A stretch of DNA of 64,000 nt, from positions 7,677,565 through 7,741,564 of the forward strand of contig CAJNOP010000002.1 of the NCBI GenBank assembly GCA_905250075.1. Reading direction: 5' to 3'. This DNA comes from Rotaria sp. Silwood1 (lineage: Eukaryota; Rotifera; Eurotatoria; Philodinida; Philodinidae). Under the pieces are notes generated by a model. It saw only the letters and a program-made list of their open reading frames with translations, was not told where the DNA came from and did not search any database. Position numbers and translations under genes: made by a program. This document shows, piece after piece, positions 37,701 to 50,872 of the stretch (position 1 is its first letter; the number at the start of each line of letters is the position of its first letter).

Positions 37701-40700
37701 AAGATTTAACCAATTGAGTATCGTCTAAATTGGTCAATACATTTTCCAATGTATGATTTAAGGGTGGATATGAATGAATAGAAGAATCATCTTTTACGTT
37801 CAGACATGTTCAACACTATGTTGGGCAGGGAATCATCAAACCAAAAGCACGAGTCTTTCAAAAACTGCTACGACATTCGATTGAAAATCTACGTATAAAC
37901 GCTGACAATCAGTTAAAATAAATCGAGCGTGTATTTTATTCGTACTTCTATTCGCATTTCCTTGTTCAATATTGATTACTTTTATGTCTTCTTCAAAACT
38001 TTCTTCAGCCAAGAGCCGTTGAAGAATGGAGTATTCGACTTAGATAAAAAAAAACACCTAAATTTTCAATATATTTTGAATTTAAAAATATATTTAGAAT
38101 GATCTTCTACGTAAACAACAAGAAACAATGAATGCTGGTGATCTTCTTTTTAATTCATTTCGTACTGCAAATGATCAAAAGTAAACTTTCAAAGAATTTT
38201 TTTATAAAGATTAGAAATCGTATGTTATAATTTTTTTTTAGAATGAATGAACATCGAGATTTATTCAATGAAATAAAAACTCGTCTTGATTTCGAACGAG
38301 AAGATCGTCGTTTAGTTGAAGCTCAATTAGTATCTAAGTATTAAAACAAAAAAAAAAAAGAAATAATTTACATTAAACTTATTTTTCTTTTCAACTAGAT
38401 TAAACGATGTTCAATCAACAGTTAATTCAACTCGTTCAACGCAATCAGAAATTGTTAAAACAATGGAAAATATGCGTCGAGAAAGTATTAATCAAGTTGA
38501 ACAAACATATGTACGATTAAGACAAGAAATGACTGATACAAATAATCAAATGATGCAACGAACAACGGATAGATTAGATCGTTTACGTGATGAAATTGAA
38601 TATAAAACAAAAGAAAGTGAAAAGGTATACCAAAAGTTCTTTCTAAGATTTTTAAATTATTTAAAATAGATAGTTTTTAAAATAATTATCCTAAAAATTA
38701 TTCAAACAGAATCATCAACTTGAAAATGAACAACGTCAACGACAATTACAAACTATGCAAAGTGATTTTGAACAACAAATTGAAACATTAAAAAATGTGG
38801 TGAATGAAGAACAAGGCAGAATATATAATGAAATTAGGGTATTCTAGTGTGTTTTACAAATAATCATGGATTTGATAATATGTTTGTTGTTTTTTATTTA
38901 CTCACATTCGTGTGCATATGCTAATTTATTTATTTTATCAAAATCAAAATAAAAAGAAAATACATACTAATTATGTGTTTCTTATTTTATTTAGGAAACA
39001 ACAAGAAAAAGTGCTGAATCATTAAGAAAATTAAATGATGGTATCACTTTGATTGAACAACAAACAGATGAAAATCGACGAAAAATTGAAAAAGTTCTTG
39101 ATGCAGAAATTAAATCACGGTTAGTCAATTATTTCATTAGTATTCTGAATCTCAGATGGTTTCCCCTAAGAATTGACGGAAAAGTTGATTTCATTTTAAA
39201 TATTTCTTATATAATAACTGACATGAATGTCGAAGAAAATATTCGTTTAAGAACCAAGATTACATTTCCTTTAGAAAATCCTAATTTCCATAGCAGTATG
39301 TCTAAACACAAATAGGGAGTGGAACTTTAGTCCGATTGGATTAGACACAAAATCAAATGAACTTTATTTCATGATATAATTTTATTTTAGCAAACAACAA
39401 TATAAAGAATTGGCCGATATGCTTACAAAAACTGATGAAAAATCAAGTTATCAAATTGGTACAATACAAGCATCAATAAGTAATATCAATACACGTCTAG
39501 CAGAACTTCGTGATTTAGTATGAAATTATCTTATTGTTATATTGAAAATATTTTTCGAATCGTATGTTTTTTTTAGAGTAACAAACCAGAAATTATTAAT
39601 ATCAATCGCCGTCTTGATACAATTGAACATACACATCGTGAATCCGAAGGAAATATTCAAGCATTGACAAATCATTTAGCTGATCTATCATCACGTCATA
39701 CAGCTAATGATACACGTCTTCGACAAGCAGAAGATAAAATGAAAGTGGAAGAACAAACGGTTCGTGATTTAGCAGCTCGTGTTGCTTTATTGCCGACTGC
39801 TGAAGATGTTGCTTCTGTGCGACGTGATCTAAATGATAAAGTATGCTTCGTGTAATTTGCCCTAGGCTCTTCTTTTTCTTTTTTCTTTCATTTATTTTTC
39901 GCTTTGCTTATGTATCTATGTTATGTATTTGTCTATATATCAGATTCGCAACGATCTACAGAAAGGTTTGCAACAACATGAAGAAAGTCTATCACAGGCA
40001 CTTGTTAAACATGAGCAACGTATTAATAATGTACGTGTTGATTTAAATTTGCTTGAAGAACAAATTAATCAACGTATGACTCAGGTAAGTTTAGAAAAAG
40101 AAAAACAAATTCATTTTCGTTGATCATTCAACGTAGCATGCACATTCATATAGCTGATAGAATTATTTGAAGTTTGTTGATTTTTTTTTCCTCGTTGCTT
40201 TGATTTTCAATATGTAAAAATAATCTGCTTATTTTAATTTAATTATATTTAAATCGAAATTGAAGATGTATTTTTAGAATGAACAACAATTATCAAATCA
40301 AATACGTGATAAACAAGCTGATCAAGATATGTGGCGAAGAGAAGTTGATCAAAAAATGGCTCGTCTAATGAATTTACGAGATACATTACCCCAAGAAGTA
40401 AAAGATAACAGAAAAAAATTGTTTTTTCTTCTTCTTTTGTCTTTTATAAATTAATTTTCTTATAGATTTATAATCTAAATGAAAAAATATCATCTATACG
40501 ACAGGAATGTATGAAATTTTCTCAAGAAGAAAATTTTCGAACGTAAAATGAAAATTATTCATATTTATATATTTTCTATTTATAAATTTTTATCATCTAG
40601 GAAAGATGACATAGAACGTTTACGTAAAGATTTTGGATATATGCAACGTTCTATGGCTGCTCCATCATCTACAAGAGCAGTAAAACAACAAGATGTTGAT

Positions 40701-43216
40701 TATGTATGTATACATTTAGTTAAAGTTGATTTTAATTATTTTTTGAATATTTTCCTCGATAGGAAAATATAACACATGAAATTGAGGAGGTATTTAATTA
40801 TGTGTTTTTGTTTTCGCATGCACTTGATGCATGTTTCCGTGTATGTCACAAAAATCCAATATTAGATTATATGTTCCAAACTACTATGTAGATTAAGTTA
40901 AAGAAAACATGAAAACAAATAATGAACGATATTAACTACATTAAGAATCTCTCTGATTAATTTAACTCTGATACGATTATCTGAGAGTTTGTGCAGATCT
41001 CAGTCAATTTCATGAAACTATTATAAATACACAATATCAGATGAAATTACTCATCTGCTAAATATGTTCTAGTATAGACGATTCAGATGTATATGTGAAC
41101 TCTTGTTGATTAGTTGGGGTTAACTTGGACGGCAGTATGAGATTCATTGTTGTATTATGCATCCATAACATTTAATAGAATCATTTTCTTTTTGGTATGC
41201 GTTTGGCATGCTTACGAGGAGACCACTCGACATGATACCTTGGATTTGATATGATATCCCAGTCAGTATATAGGAACTTTTGAAACCAAAATGAATCTAG
41301 AAAGGTTCTTGTCCATGCGCTGCCATTTTGCAGTTTTGACCATTATATGGAAGTTTTTAGTTTTGGCACGGTATTTAGACAAAAAAACCTGGTAAATGAA
41401 ATTTGATCGAAAAATTTGTTCATAGACAGCATATGAAGTTATCAGAGGCTCCTAAAAGTTTCAATCAAAAATAGTGATCTTTTCTTGACACATCGAATCC
41501 AGAAAAAAACCACGTTATTCCACCAAAAGGGCAAAAAATCTAGTTCTTTATAGATTTGATTTCTCGAAAAGAGATCACTCTTTTTCGCTTAAATTTTTAG
41601 TAGATTCTAATGACTTCCAAAGTTGTCAATGGACAAAATTTTAGATAAAAATTCATTTGTCCAGTATTCTTATGAATACTACGCCAAAAATTTAAAAAGA
41701 ACTCAGTGTAACAGTCATAACTACAAAATGGTAGCGCATGAGCAAGAATTCTTCTACATTTCTTGTAGTCTCAACAAGCCCTATATAATGACTGGGATAT
41801 CATCTCGGATTGTTCCCTCATTAGTATAGTAAATCGACGATATCAGTCATTCACATACAACTGTTCTTTTTTTATGTAGAACAGTGCAAAGTATATGTAA
41901 ATGGTGATGCATGATTTCAAACTACATAGGGAGATCAGAAAGTTCTGAGAATTTTAAAAAGGAGTGTGTCGGATTCGGTGACCTATTTAGAATTATAAAA
42001 TCAAAACATGTCATGTTGTAGAGCAAGTCGAGGCGCGTCGAATGGTATATAACAAATCTTGTTTTCATAAAATTCTGAGGAAACCAGACTGGATTTACTG
42101 GTAGGCGACTATCAAATGAAAGCAATGAACATTGTGGACCTTGGTATCAGTCGAAAGTGTTTGTAAAAATACCTTTTCTATATACAGTTTTGTAGCACTT
42201 TTCATGAGTTGCAAGCTCATATACTCAGCATCTTCAATCGTTCTATCTTTGATAGAGAAAAATGCGACTTTTCGATGATCCATCATCGTTTTACACGGGT
42301 AGTGGCTATCGGTGAGTCTTTGGACCCATGAACGTCTACTAGTAAATCCAATCTCTTTCCCTCAAAATCTTATGAAAACAAGATTTGTGGTATACCATTC
42401 GACGCATCTCGGCTTGCTCTACAACATGGTGTGTTGGGTTTTTTTAATTCTAGATAGGTTACCAAATTCGACATGGTCCTTTTTAAAATTCTCAGAACTT
42501 TTTGATTCTCCTAGTACTTGACTGTTTGTTCTATTTGTAATCAATTCTTCACATGTCTAGCATAAACTAGTAGTAACTTTGTGTAGGGTTAAGTGAAGCT
42601 GAGAAAGTTTATGTAATCAAACAAATATATTTATCTATCTGTTTTTCAATAATTTTTTCTATCAAAATAACAAACAAAATAAGTTACTACGGCCTATTCG
42701 TGATAAGTTTACAAATGATTTTGTTTTCATAATTGTGGATAATTACGCTTATCAGCACACTATAGTAAACTGATGTTTGTCTATGCATGTATGTAGTTAT
42801 ATTGTGAAGTACGTGCTTTACGTGAAATGAACGAAAATATTCTTGCTCATCTGGAACACCGTAATACAAATGTTGATAACCGAAATTTAGCAATAACAAC
42901 AAATCATACCGCTCAACCATTATCAACATTTTGGAACAATCGTCATCAAATACAATAGAACGAATAAAAGAAACAAATTCTAAAAAAAATTACCTTAACA
43001 TGAATGTATTCGAAATATTTGAGTAGATATCCTGTTTATGATAGTAATCACTACCTTACCCACCCTATCCATTTTCTTCATTGACATATCTTTATTTTTG
43101 ACTATTCAATAGCTAATACCATCCCCAATGCTTTAATTTTTGCTTTATAGCGACCGCCACCATTACCAAGGCCTGCATCGAATAATGAAGTCGATCCTGA
43201 TGCTCCAGACGAATAA
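34755..43216 (+). CDS. Long coiled-coil protein, with alternative last exons
   Basis: Exons: 34755-34813, 34865-35014, 35085-35214, 35272-35513, 35585-35777, 38098-38180, 38242-38337, 38399-38624, 38710-38838, 38995-39119, 39391-39517, 39577-39840, 39944-40084, 40278-40397, 40466-40542, 40601-40703 and 40763-40789. The last exon is either 42797-42958 (817 aa, ending NNRHQIQ) or 43151-43216 (785 aa, ending in Pro-rich RPPPLPRP...DPDAPDE). All joins are GT-AG and in phase. The first ~70 residues are Pro-rich and disordered. The remainder is almost continuous heptad-like helix rich in Glu, Gln, Arg and Leu (for example RLEQQISAIQKEYLLRR-like and DDIERLRKDFGYMQRS). No signal peptide or membrane segment is seen. 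It resembles cytoskeletal or ciliary coiled-coil proteins of the FAM81/CCDC154 kind, but I cannot assign it. A likely 5' UTR intron lies at 34666-34739. Intron 5 (2.3 kb) contains a gap and a gene relic, and intron 17 contains an inverted-repeat element. Confidence 0.82.
37328..37567. other. Assembly gap (240 N)
   Basis: A run of N inside intron 5 of the coiled-coil gene, directly next to a decayed gene fragment. Its size may be an estimate. Confidence 0.99.
37568..38031 (-). pseudogene. Decayed protein-coding fragment, family unknown
   Basis: Minus-strand translation gives two coding-like blocks. The first starts at 38031 (SILQRLLAEESFEEDIKV, then INIEQGNANRSTNKIHARFI and LTDCQRLYVDFQ). After a frameshift and in-frame stops near 37840-37800 the second begins (SIHSYPPLNHTLENVLTNLD, then SSVGINISIHHAFKNC) and runs into the gap. 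Composition is coding-like and richer in GC than the surrounding intron. It lies antisense in an intron. I do not recognise the family; it may be a piece of a repeat collapsed at the gap. Confidence 0.4.
41927..42513. mobile_element. Inverted-repeat element (MITE-like) in intron 17
   Basis: The left end TAGGGAGATCAGAAAGTTCT and the reverse complement of the right end, TAGGAGAATCAAAAAGTTCT, open inverted arms of about 180 bp, 41927-42105 and 42330-42513. The arms share GAGAATTTTAAAAAGGA and, further in, ATGGTATA and AACAAATCTTGTTTTCAT-like blocks. No coding capacity. The TA at each border would fit a Tc1/mariner relative. The arms have diverged noticeably, so the insertion is old. Confidence 0.7.
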
Positions 43217-45549
43217 TTAACTCTTTCTTCATCCCTATCCGTCGAATATTAATATATTAACGGTAATTAATATATACATGTGTGTACTAATATAATAGAT
43301 GGCTTTGTTAATGATTTTATGTTTTATAGATTAATCATAGTTATTGATGTTTATGTTTCATTTAAATTTATTTATTTATTTTTTCTTTTAGGTGGATATT
43401 TTTGGATTTTATTTTATTGAAATACTAATACCTATGAAGACAACTAATAAACAACGAATTGTAGATAATTCTCACTACTTATAATTTTTTAGTTCTATTT
43501 TAATTGCTTTTGTTTTTATTGTCCGGTGTTTGAATTATATAATTAAAAAAGAAAAGAAAATCGCCATGCGATTTCATAACATATTATTTTGGTTATATTT
43601 ATATTAGATAAACATAATCATGTTTATATATTGGGTAATAGATAGTTGATTAGATTAAAATTAAGTATTATAGTTTTAAAAACTTATTTTAAAGAAAAAA
43701 TTGACTCAATGAAAAGCCAACGATCTCGTATTACTATCAATCATGCATAATTTTATATTCAACAAAAGAAAATAATAATTTCGAATTGGTACTTGAGCTA
43801 TTCCTGAAGTATCATTCAATCAGACCAGAGTCAAATTTCAAAAATGATTTTCTACTAATAATCTTTTAGTACTGAAAGTCAAAATTGGACTTATTGTTGA
43901 CAAGTAATGTTTTGATCTAAAAGAACCGAGGGTCAATCATCATTAACAATAATAGAAAAAAAAAAGAAACATCAGCTAAAATCATTGTTCGGAAATGCTC
44001 TTCTTCCAATTTATATACATTGTCAAATAAAGAATGATGCAATAATTCATAATTTAATCTGATTATCAAATCATCATTTATAAGGATGTGAGACCATAGG
44101 AACACAGCTGTTGCAAATGAAAAGTAATTTAGATCATGCATCTTCTTTAGAACAATCAAAGTGCACAAGTATTTGTAAATTATTTTTACAGATGAAACCA
44201 TGTTGAATGATTATTAGATTTTCAAAAATGTGATTGATTTCTTTCTTTTGCCTTTGTTAGTTGTTTTAATACAATGTTTGAATTGTTGTATAAGCGAATT
44301 ACTTTCGAAATATTACAAGTTAAAAAGAATATGTTTAACATAGATTTGCAGGAATGTTGTGACTAAGCAAAAAGGTTGTCTTTTTATCTTTATGAACTCA
44401 TGAAAATAAATTCAAATGTCTACTTTATTATTAAACTATTTTTTACATTACAAAGGTCAAGTATTAATAGAATCATCTCATTAAACTCCATCGTTACTTA
44501 AAGTTAACTCTAAAAAAACAAATCAACCTATTTCCACAGAGCTTGACCGATGAAAAACTACTATGTACAGTTTAGCAATAGTACAATCTGACTTATATAA
44601 AGGTTTATAGAATCTAACTACATTAGAAGAATAATATAATTTTATTTTTGTTAGAAATCAAAATCAGTTAATCCACTAATAAAAATTCAACATAGCTTCT
44701 ACAGTGTGATGAAATCGTATGGGAGCAATATAACTTCGTCGAATGCACTAGTTTTATTATTATTCAGTCATCTATTGCTGCTCTAGAAACTCATAATCTA
44801 TATAATATTGAATAAATCTGATGTATTGTTTCAATCATCTAGGCAAATTCGAGCGACATCACTTTCATTTATCTGCCTATTCATATTGATATACATATAT
44901 ATATATACATCTTGCATTGTTCAATTGAGCTATTATTTGTATTGGTACATTAAAATTCAATTCATTTCGAAAAGGTGACTTCATTCTGCTTTAAATTTCG
45001 TTGTAATCCTTATAATAGATTTAAAGTTATAATTATTTTCCTTATTGTATAATATTGAAACATTGGATTCTCTATTTGATATTATTCGTCACAAGAATTT
45101 TCTTATTCTTTAATTAAAACTTAGTATTGTTATGCTTTGCTTTGTATAGAGTATATGTTTTTTTTCTTCACGAATATCACAAAATACATTCACATATGTA
45201 TCTTTCGTTTCATCATTATTTTTTGTACTCGTTCTCTCGTTAATAAATAGGAGAAAAATATTCTTGGTCCTTTTTTTTCTCGCTATGAGTTACACTCGAT
45301 ATATCATATAAGCTTTTTTGACTTCGCCTTTTTTTCTCTTTTTTTCGTTCGTCTATTCGCTTGACTGAATCGTGTTTGTCGTCAATATGAATACCGATCA
45401 CTAAAATAAACAAATGATATTTTTCTTCTTATTACTATACAGTTATTTTTCTTAGTATTTATGGATTTCGCTTGAATATTTATATAGATCATTTTTATTC
45501 TTTTTATAATTGTAGAACGGTTTTTTTTGTTGTACCATTTAATAAGACA
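43217..45549. other. Intergenic DNA
   Basis: Includes the 3' region of the coiled-coil gene with AATAAA at 43446-43451. A 94-codon minus-strand open stretch at 43917-44201 has hydrophobic ends but no recognisable family and was not called. Nothing else seen. Confidence 0.4.
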
Positions 45550-45975
45550 ATGAATTCGTTCATTACTACTTTATCTGGCTTTCTTGTGATCTATGCAGTA
45601 GTGGTAACAACGGGTTAGTGAAATGAGGTTTTTTTTCTTTTCATAAAGTTATATATTACATTTGATGTTCTAGTCTATTGTGTTGAAATCAAAGGTACGG
45701 GTTTAACAAAAAAAGAAATAATTGCGTTAACACGTGATCATTTTGGACGACCTGATCCAGATGGTTTATTAAACGGTTTTTTTCCTGTTTGGGCTGTTAT
45801 CCAATTTTGTCTTTCGGGTAAGTTATTCAAAAGTAAAAAAAAAATAACAACAAATAAAAAGAAATAATTTTTTGTATTAAATATTTTAGGTTTCTTTCTT
45901 GTTATTGCTTTAATTAGTGGTGTATGCTATTTATTGGGTTTCAGAACACCACCAGAAGAAAGACAAGTCAAGTGA
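45550..45975 (+). CDS. Small two-pass membrane protein, unknown
   Basis: Three exons, 45550-45613, 45674-45817 and 45890-45975, join in phase to 97 aa. An N-terminal hydrophobic helix (FLVIYAVVVTTVYCV) may be a signal anchor. It is followed by a hydrophilic segment, GTGLTKKEIIALTRDHFGRP with DPDGLLNG, and a long hydrophobic region, FFPVWAVIQFCLSGFFLVIA to VCYLLGF. It ends with a short charged tail, RTPPEERQVK. I do not recognise a family. Splice sites and phase support a real gene. No relation to its neighbours is evident. Confidence 0.68.
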
Positions 45976-46934
45976 AATCATAAAAACATGACAACTATTT
46001 ATATTTTCCATTATAACTAATAACTATTATGAAAAAAATTTCAATTTGTGTATTAGTCTGATTAATGTAATAGTTCATTCGTTTCTTTTTGTGTGTTTTC
46101 GTTTTCATTTAGTAATTAATAAATATGGTGCGGATTCATATTGTGTTGTTGTTATTGTTATTTTTGCAAGTATCTTCATTGAAATAAAATACTACTACTA
46201 TAATTGATAGATTCTGAATAATTTGATCTGTTCAATGTATATTATAATCAATAGAAAAAGTACATATACTATTGACAATAGTTATCTATTTGAACATATA
46301 CTAGATTTCTATATTCTAATTAATGTTTGAAAAATTGTTCATTATTGTTTGTTGAAATCATTTTTTGTCGATATGCTTTTAGACGAATTTTGGAGTGTAG
46401 CTGAGTGCAAATCTTAATTCAGTTCTATTTCGTCGATCAACATCCGAGTCTTTCGAAAATGTGTTGACATTCCGGTCCACCCCTCCATGTATTGCTCTTG
46501 TCATCAAATGCTTTATCTTGAGAATCAACTGAATTATTCCTTTGTTTGCTACTCATTTGTTTTTTCATAGTGTCGTTAATGCAAATAAACACATATGCTA
46601 CTGCGAAATATTACGATTCGTGGAATTCTAAACTGCTATAGTAATTACGATGACGGTCAATAGTCATTATTGCATATCATATATATTTTATATTTACATT
46701 TTATTTCTGTAGAAAAAAAAAGAAACAAAAATATTAAACATACTTCTTTTATATATTTACAAAACAAGCTAAATCTACTTTATTTAAGCTCGATGTGACC
46801 AAAACAATCAATTAAAAAAATCTAAGTCAAACTGAGCATTATATAAGAATTGAAATGATTTTGTTTGTTTTGTTTGTGGTTTTTTTTATTGTTACAAAGT
46901 TCACACAAAAATATACTGAAATTAAGTTGTTTAT
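45976..46934. other. Intergenic DNA between convergent genes
   Basis: 3' regions of the small membrane protein (plus) and the aminergic-type GPCR (minus). No gene seen. Confidence 0.4.
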
Positions 46935-49136
46935 TTATTTATTTCGTTGAATGTCAATAATAAGAGAAACTAATCGTCGTCGTCGTCTTGTTAATCTTAA
47001 AAAGATTTTTCTATATGCATCACGGAATTTTGGTTGAATAAATGGATAGAGAATTGGATTGACAGTTGAATTAAGCCATAGAAGCCAAAAAGCAGCTGAA
47101 TATACTTGTCCATTTGTATCGGTTAAAATTTCTAATGAAAAAATACTTCCAACAACAACAACAACAACATAAGGCAATAAAAAAATCATGAATACAAGAA
47201 CAAGTATAAGAAGTGATGTTGCTGCACGTTTATCTCGTCTTAAACGTCGAACATTACGTTGTTCACCAGTGACTGAATTCATATTTTTACTTTTTGTTGC
47301 CATATTATATGAATTATAACGCCATGAAAATATAGACCGATGTTTTTCTCCATCTGGTTTCAATGGTAAATGAAATGTTTGAGTTGATTTTGATGAACGA
47401 CGATCATTTAATGGCGAGTCCAATGATATTGAGGAATTAAGAAAAACATGTTTAAAACGTGTATAAATATTTGCTGTTGATGATGATGATTGTTTTGTAT
47501 CTATTTCTATTGGTGGTGAACATGGTAGAGTTGGTGGTGACGGTAAAGATTCAACTATATCATTTTCAATCATAGGCTCGTCAACTTCTTTGATAGTCGA
47601 TGGAATATTTCCATAATAATTATCATTATTAGCCTATTATATATATATATATATATATATGAAAATAACGAAAACATAGAATTCTCAAATATATTAATCC
47701 CAAGAAAGAAAAGATAAAATATTATTCATATAAGAAAAAAAAACTTTCAAAATTGTACATAAGTATCTAATCATATATTGAGAAAAACAAAACAGACGTC
47801 TATTTAAATTCAATCAAAGTTATATCTATGTCAAGATTAATTGTGAATGATGAATGAAAGCAAAATAATTGGACTAATCTAACTAACTAATTATAAAATA
47901 AATATTCATCATGCCTTAGTACTTTCGTTAATAAAAAGAATCGTGATTTAGATTTTGACTGCTTTGCTTAATCCAAGATTAGACGCCAACGTGACATGTA
48001 TTTTTTTAAACAAAGATAAAAAAAAGAAGAAAGAAAACTTCTTATCACGTTCATCTATGATATATCTATGATAAGAAATAGACTTTTGATTAACAATGAC
48101 CCTTGAAATCAGATGACCCGTAATATAAGATTTATTAGAATTCCAATAAATATATCTAAGATTTCTAATTAAAAACGGGGTCCAAGAAAATATTTCTCAA
48201 AAAATACATTTACTTATCTAGTAATATTTAATCAATAGCTATTCACATGAATTAATTACCTCTGAATTCGGTTTTTGCAACGTATAACAATTGCTTTCAT
48301 TAGCCATTGATACCACAGTATCATCATTTTCAATTGTTTGTCGTCGGTTTTCGTCAATACTTTCTTGTTTTAATTTTTTCCCTATAGTATTTTTTCGATG
48401 TTCATAAAAACTATCATAAGCTGGAAAACGATGTGATCGTCGATAAAGATTAACAACAATTAAAGCATTAAGTATAATAATAACAACTAATGGCCATGCA
48501 AAAAAATTTATTTGAGCAATTATTAAATATATTGTATGTGAATGATAGGCACCAATACATTCTGAATGATTTTTTTTTGTTGTATTTGTTGTACGAATAT
48601 CTTCATGTGATTCAAGAAACCAAATACCAGGTGCAAAATTCAAAAATGGAATAAGCCAAATAAGAAGAGAAAATATTCTTATACGAGCTTTTGTTGTATA
48701 ACGACGATAATGTACACTGTGATTAATACTCCAATAACGTTCTATGGTGATAGCGACAATTGATAAAACACTAGCCATAGTTGCAACATCATCAATTGTT
48801 AACCATATTTTACAAAAAAATTGACCAAATGGCCAAACATTTTTTATTTGAGCATACCTTTTTTTATAACGAGAAAAAACAATTCAAATTGTATTTTTTT
48901 CGTTATTTCTTTTTTTGCTTTGTAACTTACGAATAAAATGGCATTGCGATAAGACCTACAAGAAGATCAGCAATAGCCATTGATAAGAGAAAGTTATTCG
49001 ATGGTGTTAACAAATGTGGATCATTGTAGAAAGCAAACAGTACAACGAGATTACCACCGATTGTTAATAATATAATTAAGATAATACCAAAACAAACAGA
49101 TACAAGTTCTATTGTTGTCCACGATATTGATACCAT
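46935..49136 (-). CDS. Class-A aminergic-type GPCR (muscarinic/histamine-like)
   Basis: Three exons, 49136-48931, 48857-48260 and 47633-46935, give 500 aa. TM1 has GGNLVVLFAF. TM2 is NNFLLSMAIADLLVGLIAMP. TM3 is KIWLTIDDVATMASVLSIVA and carries the Asp that binds the amine in this family. It is followed by ERYWSINH (E/DRY) and a TTKARI loop. TM7 is FWLLWLNSTVNPILYPFI with an intact NPxxY. The third intracellular loop is long (about 150 residues), Ser/Thr- and Lys-rich, as in muscarinic and histamine receptors. TM6, SLLILVLVFMIFLLPYVVVV, lacks the usual Trp of CWxP (FLLP here). A plasma-membrane receptor for a biogenic amine or acetylcholine is inferred. The TM7 WLNSTVNP block and the ERYWS motif favour the muscarinic/H3 branch. 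Confidence 0.88.
47639..47660. repeat. AT dinucleotide microsatellite
   Basis: Eleven AT units in the second intron of the aminergic GPCR gene, ending a few bases before its acceptor on the minus strand, where they take the place of a normal pyrimidine tract. Confidence 0.9.
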
Positions 49137-49199
49137 CGTTAAAGAAGAGAGTGTATGAGACTTATGTTCGTATGTATGTATTTATAGATATATATATTC

Positions 49200-49230
<31 letters not shown>

Positions 49231-50872
49231 ATATCTATGCTACTTCTTCTATACTCTGTCACATCTGAAACGAATGGATGTATGTAAAATAAAATTCTAC
49301 AATAATATTCAAGATGCTGATTATTAACTTTCAAGTGGCAAGAAGAAGAGAGAACGAAGATTGAGAGGAAAAGAGGAGACATGAAAAAAAAAAACGAATG
49401 TATCCTATTCATCTTCATCATCTTCGTAAATAACTGTAGTTAACGAGTTGGATCACTTGAACACGCAATGTTATTTTAGGCTATAGCATTGAAACAAGGA
49501 TGAGCGATCGGATAGAGAGAAAAGAAAAGAACCAACGTGCTTCAGTTGTTTTTTTTGCTTTGATTGATTCTCCAATTTTCTTCTTCTTCCCGCTCGTTTC
49601 TTTTTTACGGCCTCTTTCATTCATATCATTATCATCAGATCATTTATTTCTAACTACAATAGAAGAGAGACTGGGAGAGCAAGATAAAGAAAGAAAAGAA
49701 TAATGACGGAAGCAACACTGAACTCAATTTAAAGGGCACATTCTTTTCTACATATGTTATAACTAATAAAAACAAAATCGCGTATTGTCTTTATTTTATG
49801 ATAACGTAAAAATCAACGGATCATGCTTAACTATTTGTTAAGTCTAAAAGTTAATAGAATATGTTGCCATGATATTTAATTCGAATCAATGCCAACTTAG
49901 CAAGGGTGTTTAAAAGTCAAAAAAAGTTCTCTTTTTAAAGACTTACTATTGCTTTTTCTCTTATAATAAAACTATTTTTATCAATGACACAATTAAATCA
50001 GTCTAAAAAAGTATAAGTCTTATTACCATGTACAATAGGACAGTAACTAAAAATAAATGACGAATTTGATGAAGTGTCAAAAGTAGAACTTACTACCATG
50101 TTTACTATTTTTGAGTATATTTTTTTCTTATGATTAAATATTATTGGCTATTTATGAATTTTTTTTATTATACTCACTGTCATTGCTGTTGATGACAGAT
50201 CCTTCAAATACGACCGACTGCATTTCTGTTTTTCTTTGGTTAATCGCAATTTGATGACACAGGATAATGTAGCTTTCTAAGGTTTTCTTTCTTTTATCTT
50301 CATTCTTTTTTTCTTCTTCTTTTATTTCTCTCTAATCGGTAAATAACAGAAGAGATGCTGAAGAAATTAGAATACGCATTTTCAGTAGACCGCATTATCT
50401 AGAAAAATCTCTTCCTTTTCTTTTTTGCCATGCATTTTATCCTTATCGATAAACTTTTCTTCTCGTTTCTATTTTCCTTATTTTTATAAGCTAATAAAAT
50501 TTACAATAATAACTTATTATACATATATATATATAATTATTTAAAGATCAAAAATGAAAAGATATCTACGTACGAATGTTTAAGATTAGTTAAGAAAAAG
50601 AATACTCCTTGTAATTCAAATGACTAAAAATATGTTGTATCTACATTTTAATATAAAATTTTTCTACTTCTTATATCAAAAGTCTATTTTGATTATTAAT
50701 TGTACTTCAGATTAATGATAGATATTAACAAAAGTTGTAATAACAAAACATGAAATGCAAATTATGATAGATGATAGATATCACAATATTATTTTCTTTC
50801 TTGAATTAACACAATTATATGTTTGAAATGTAAGATGCCGGAAGTGCAAAATTAAAGCAGAATTTTTTTCGG
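49137..50872. other. Upstream region of the aminergic GPCR gene
   Basis: Contains a TA microsatellite at about 49212-49234, close to the GPCR start, and T/C- or A/G-rich tracts. No gene seen. Promoter elements cannot be identified. Confidence 0.4.

Noticed and set aside
43917..44201. 94-codon minus-strand open stretch with hydrophobic ends
   Set aside because: No recognisable family, no adjoining exons, and the hydrophobic part comes from a T/A-rich tract.
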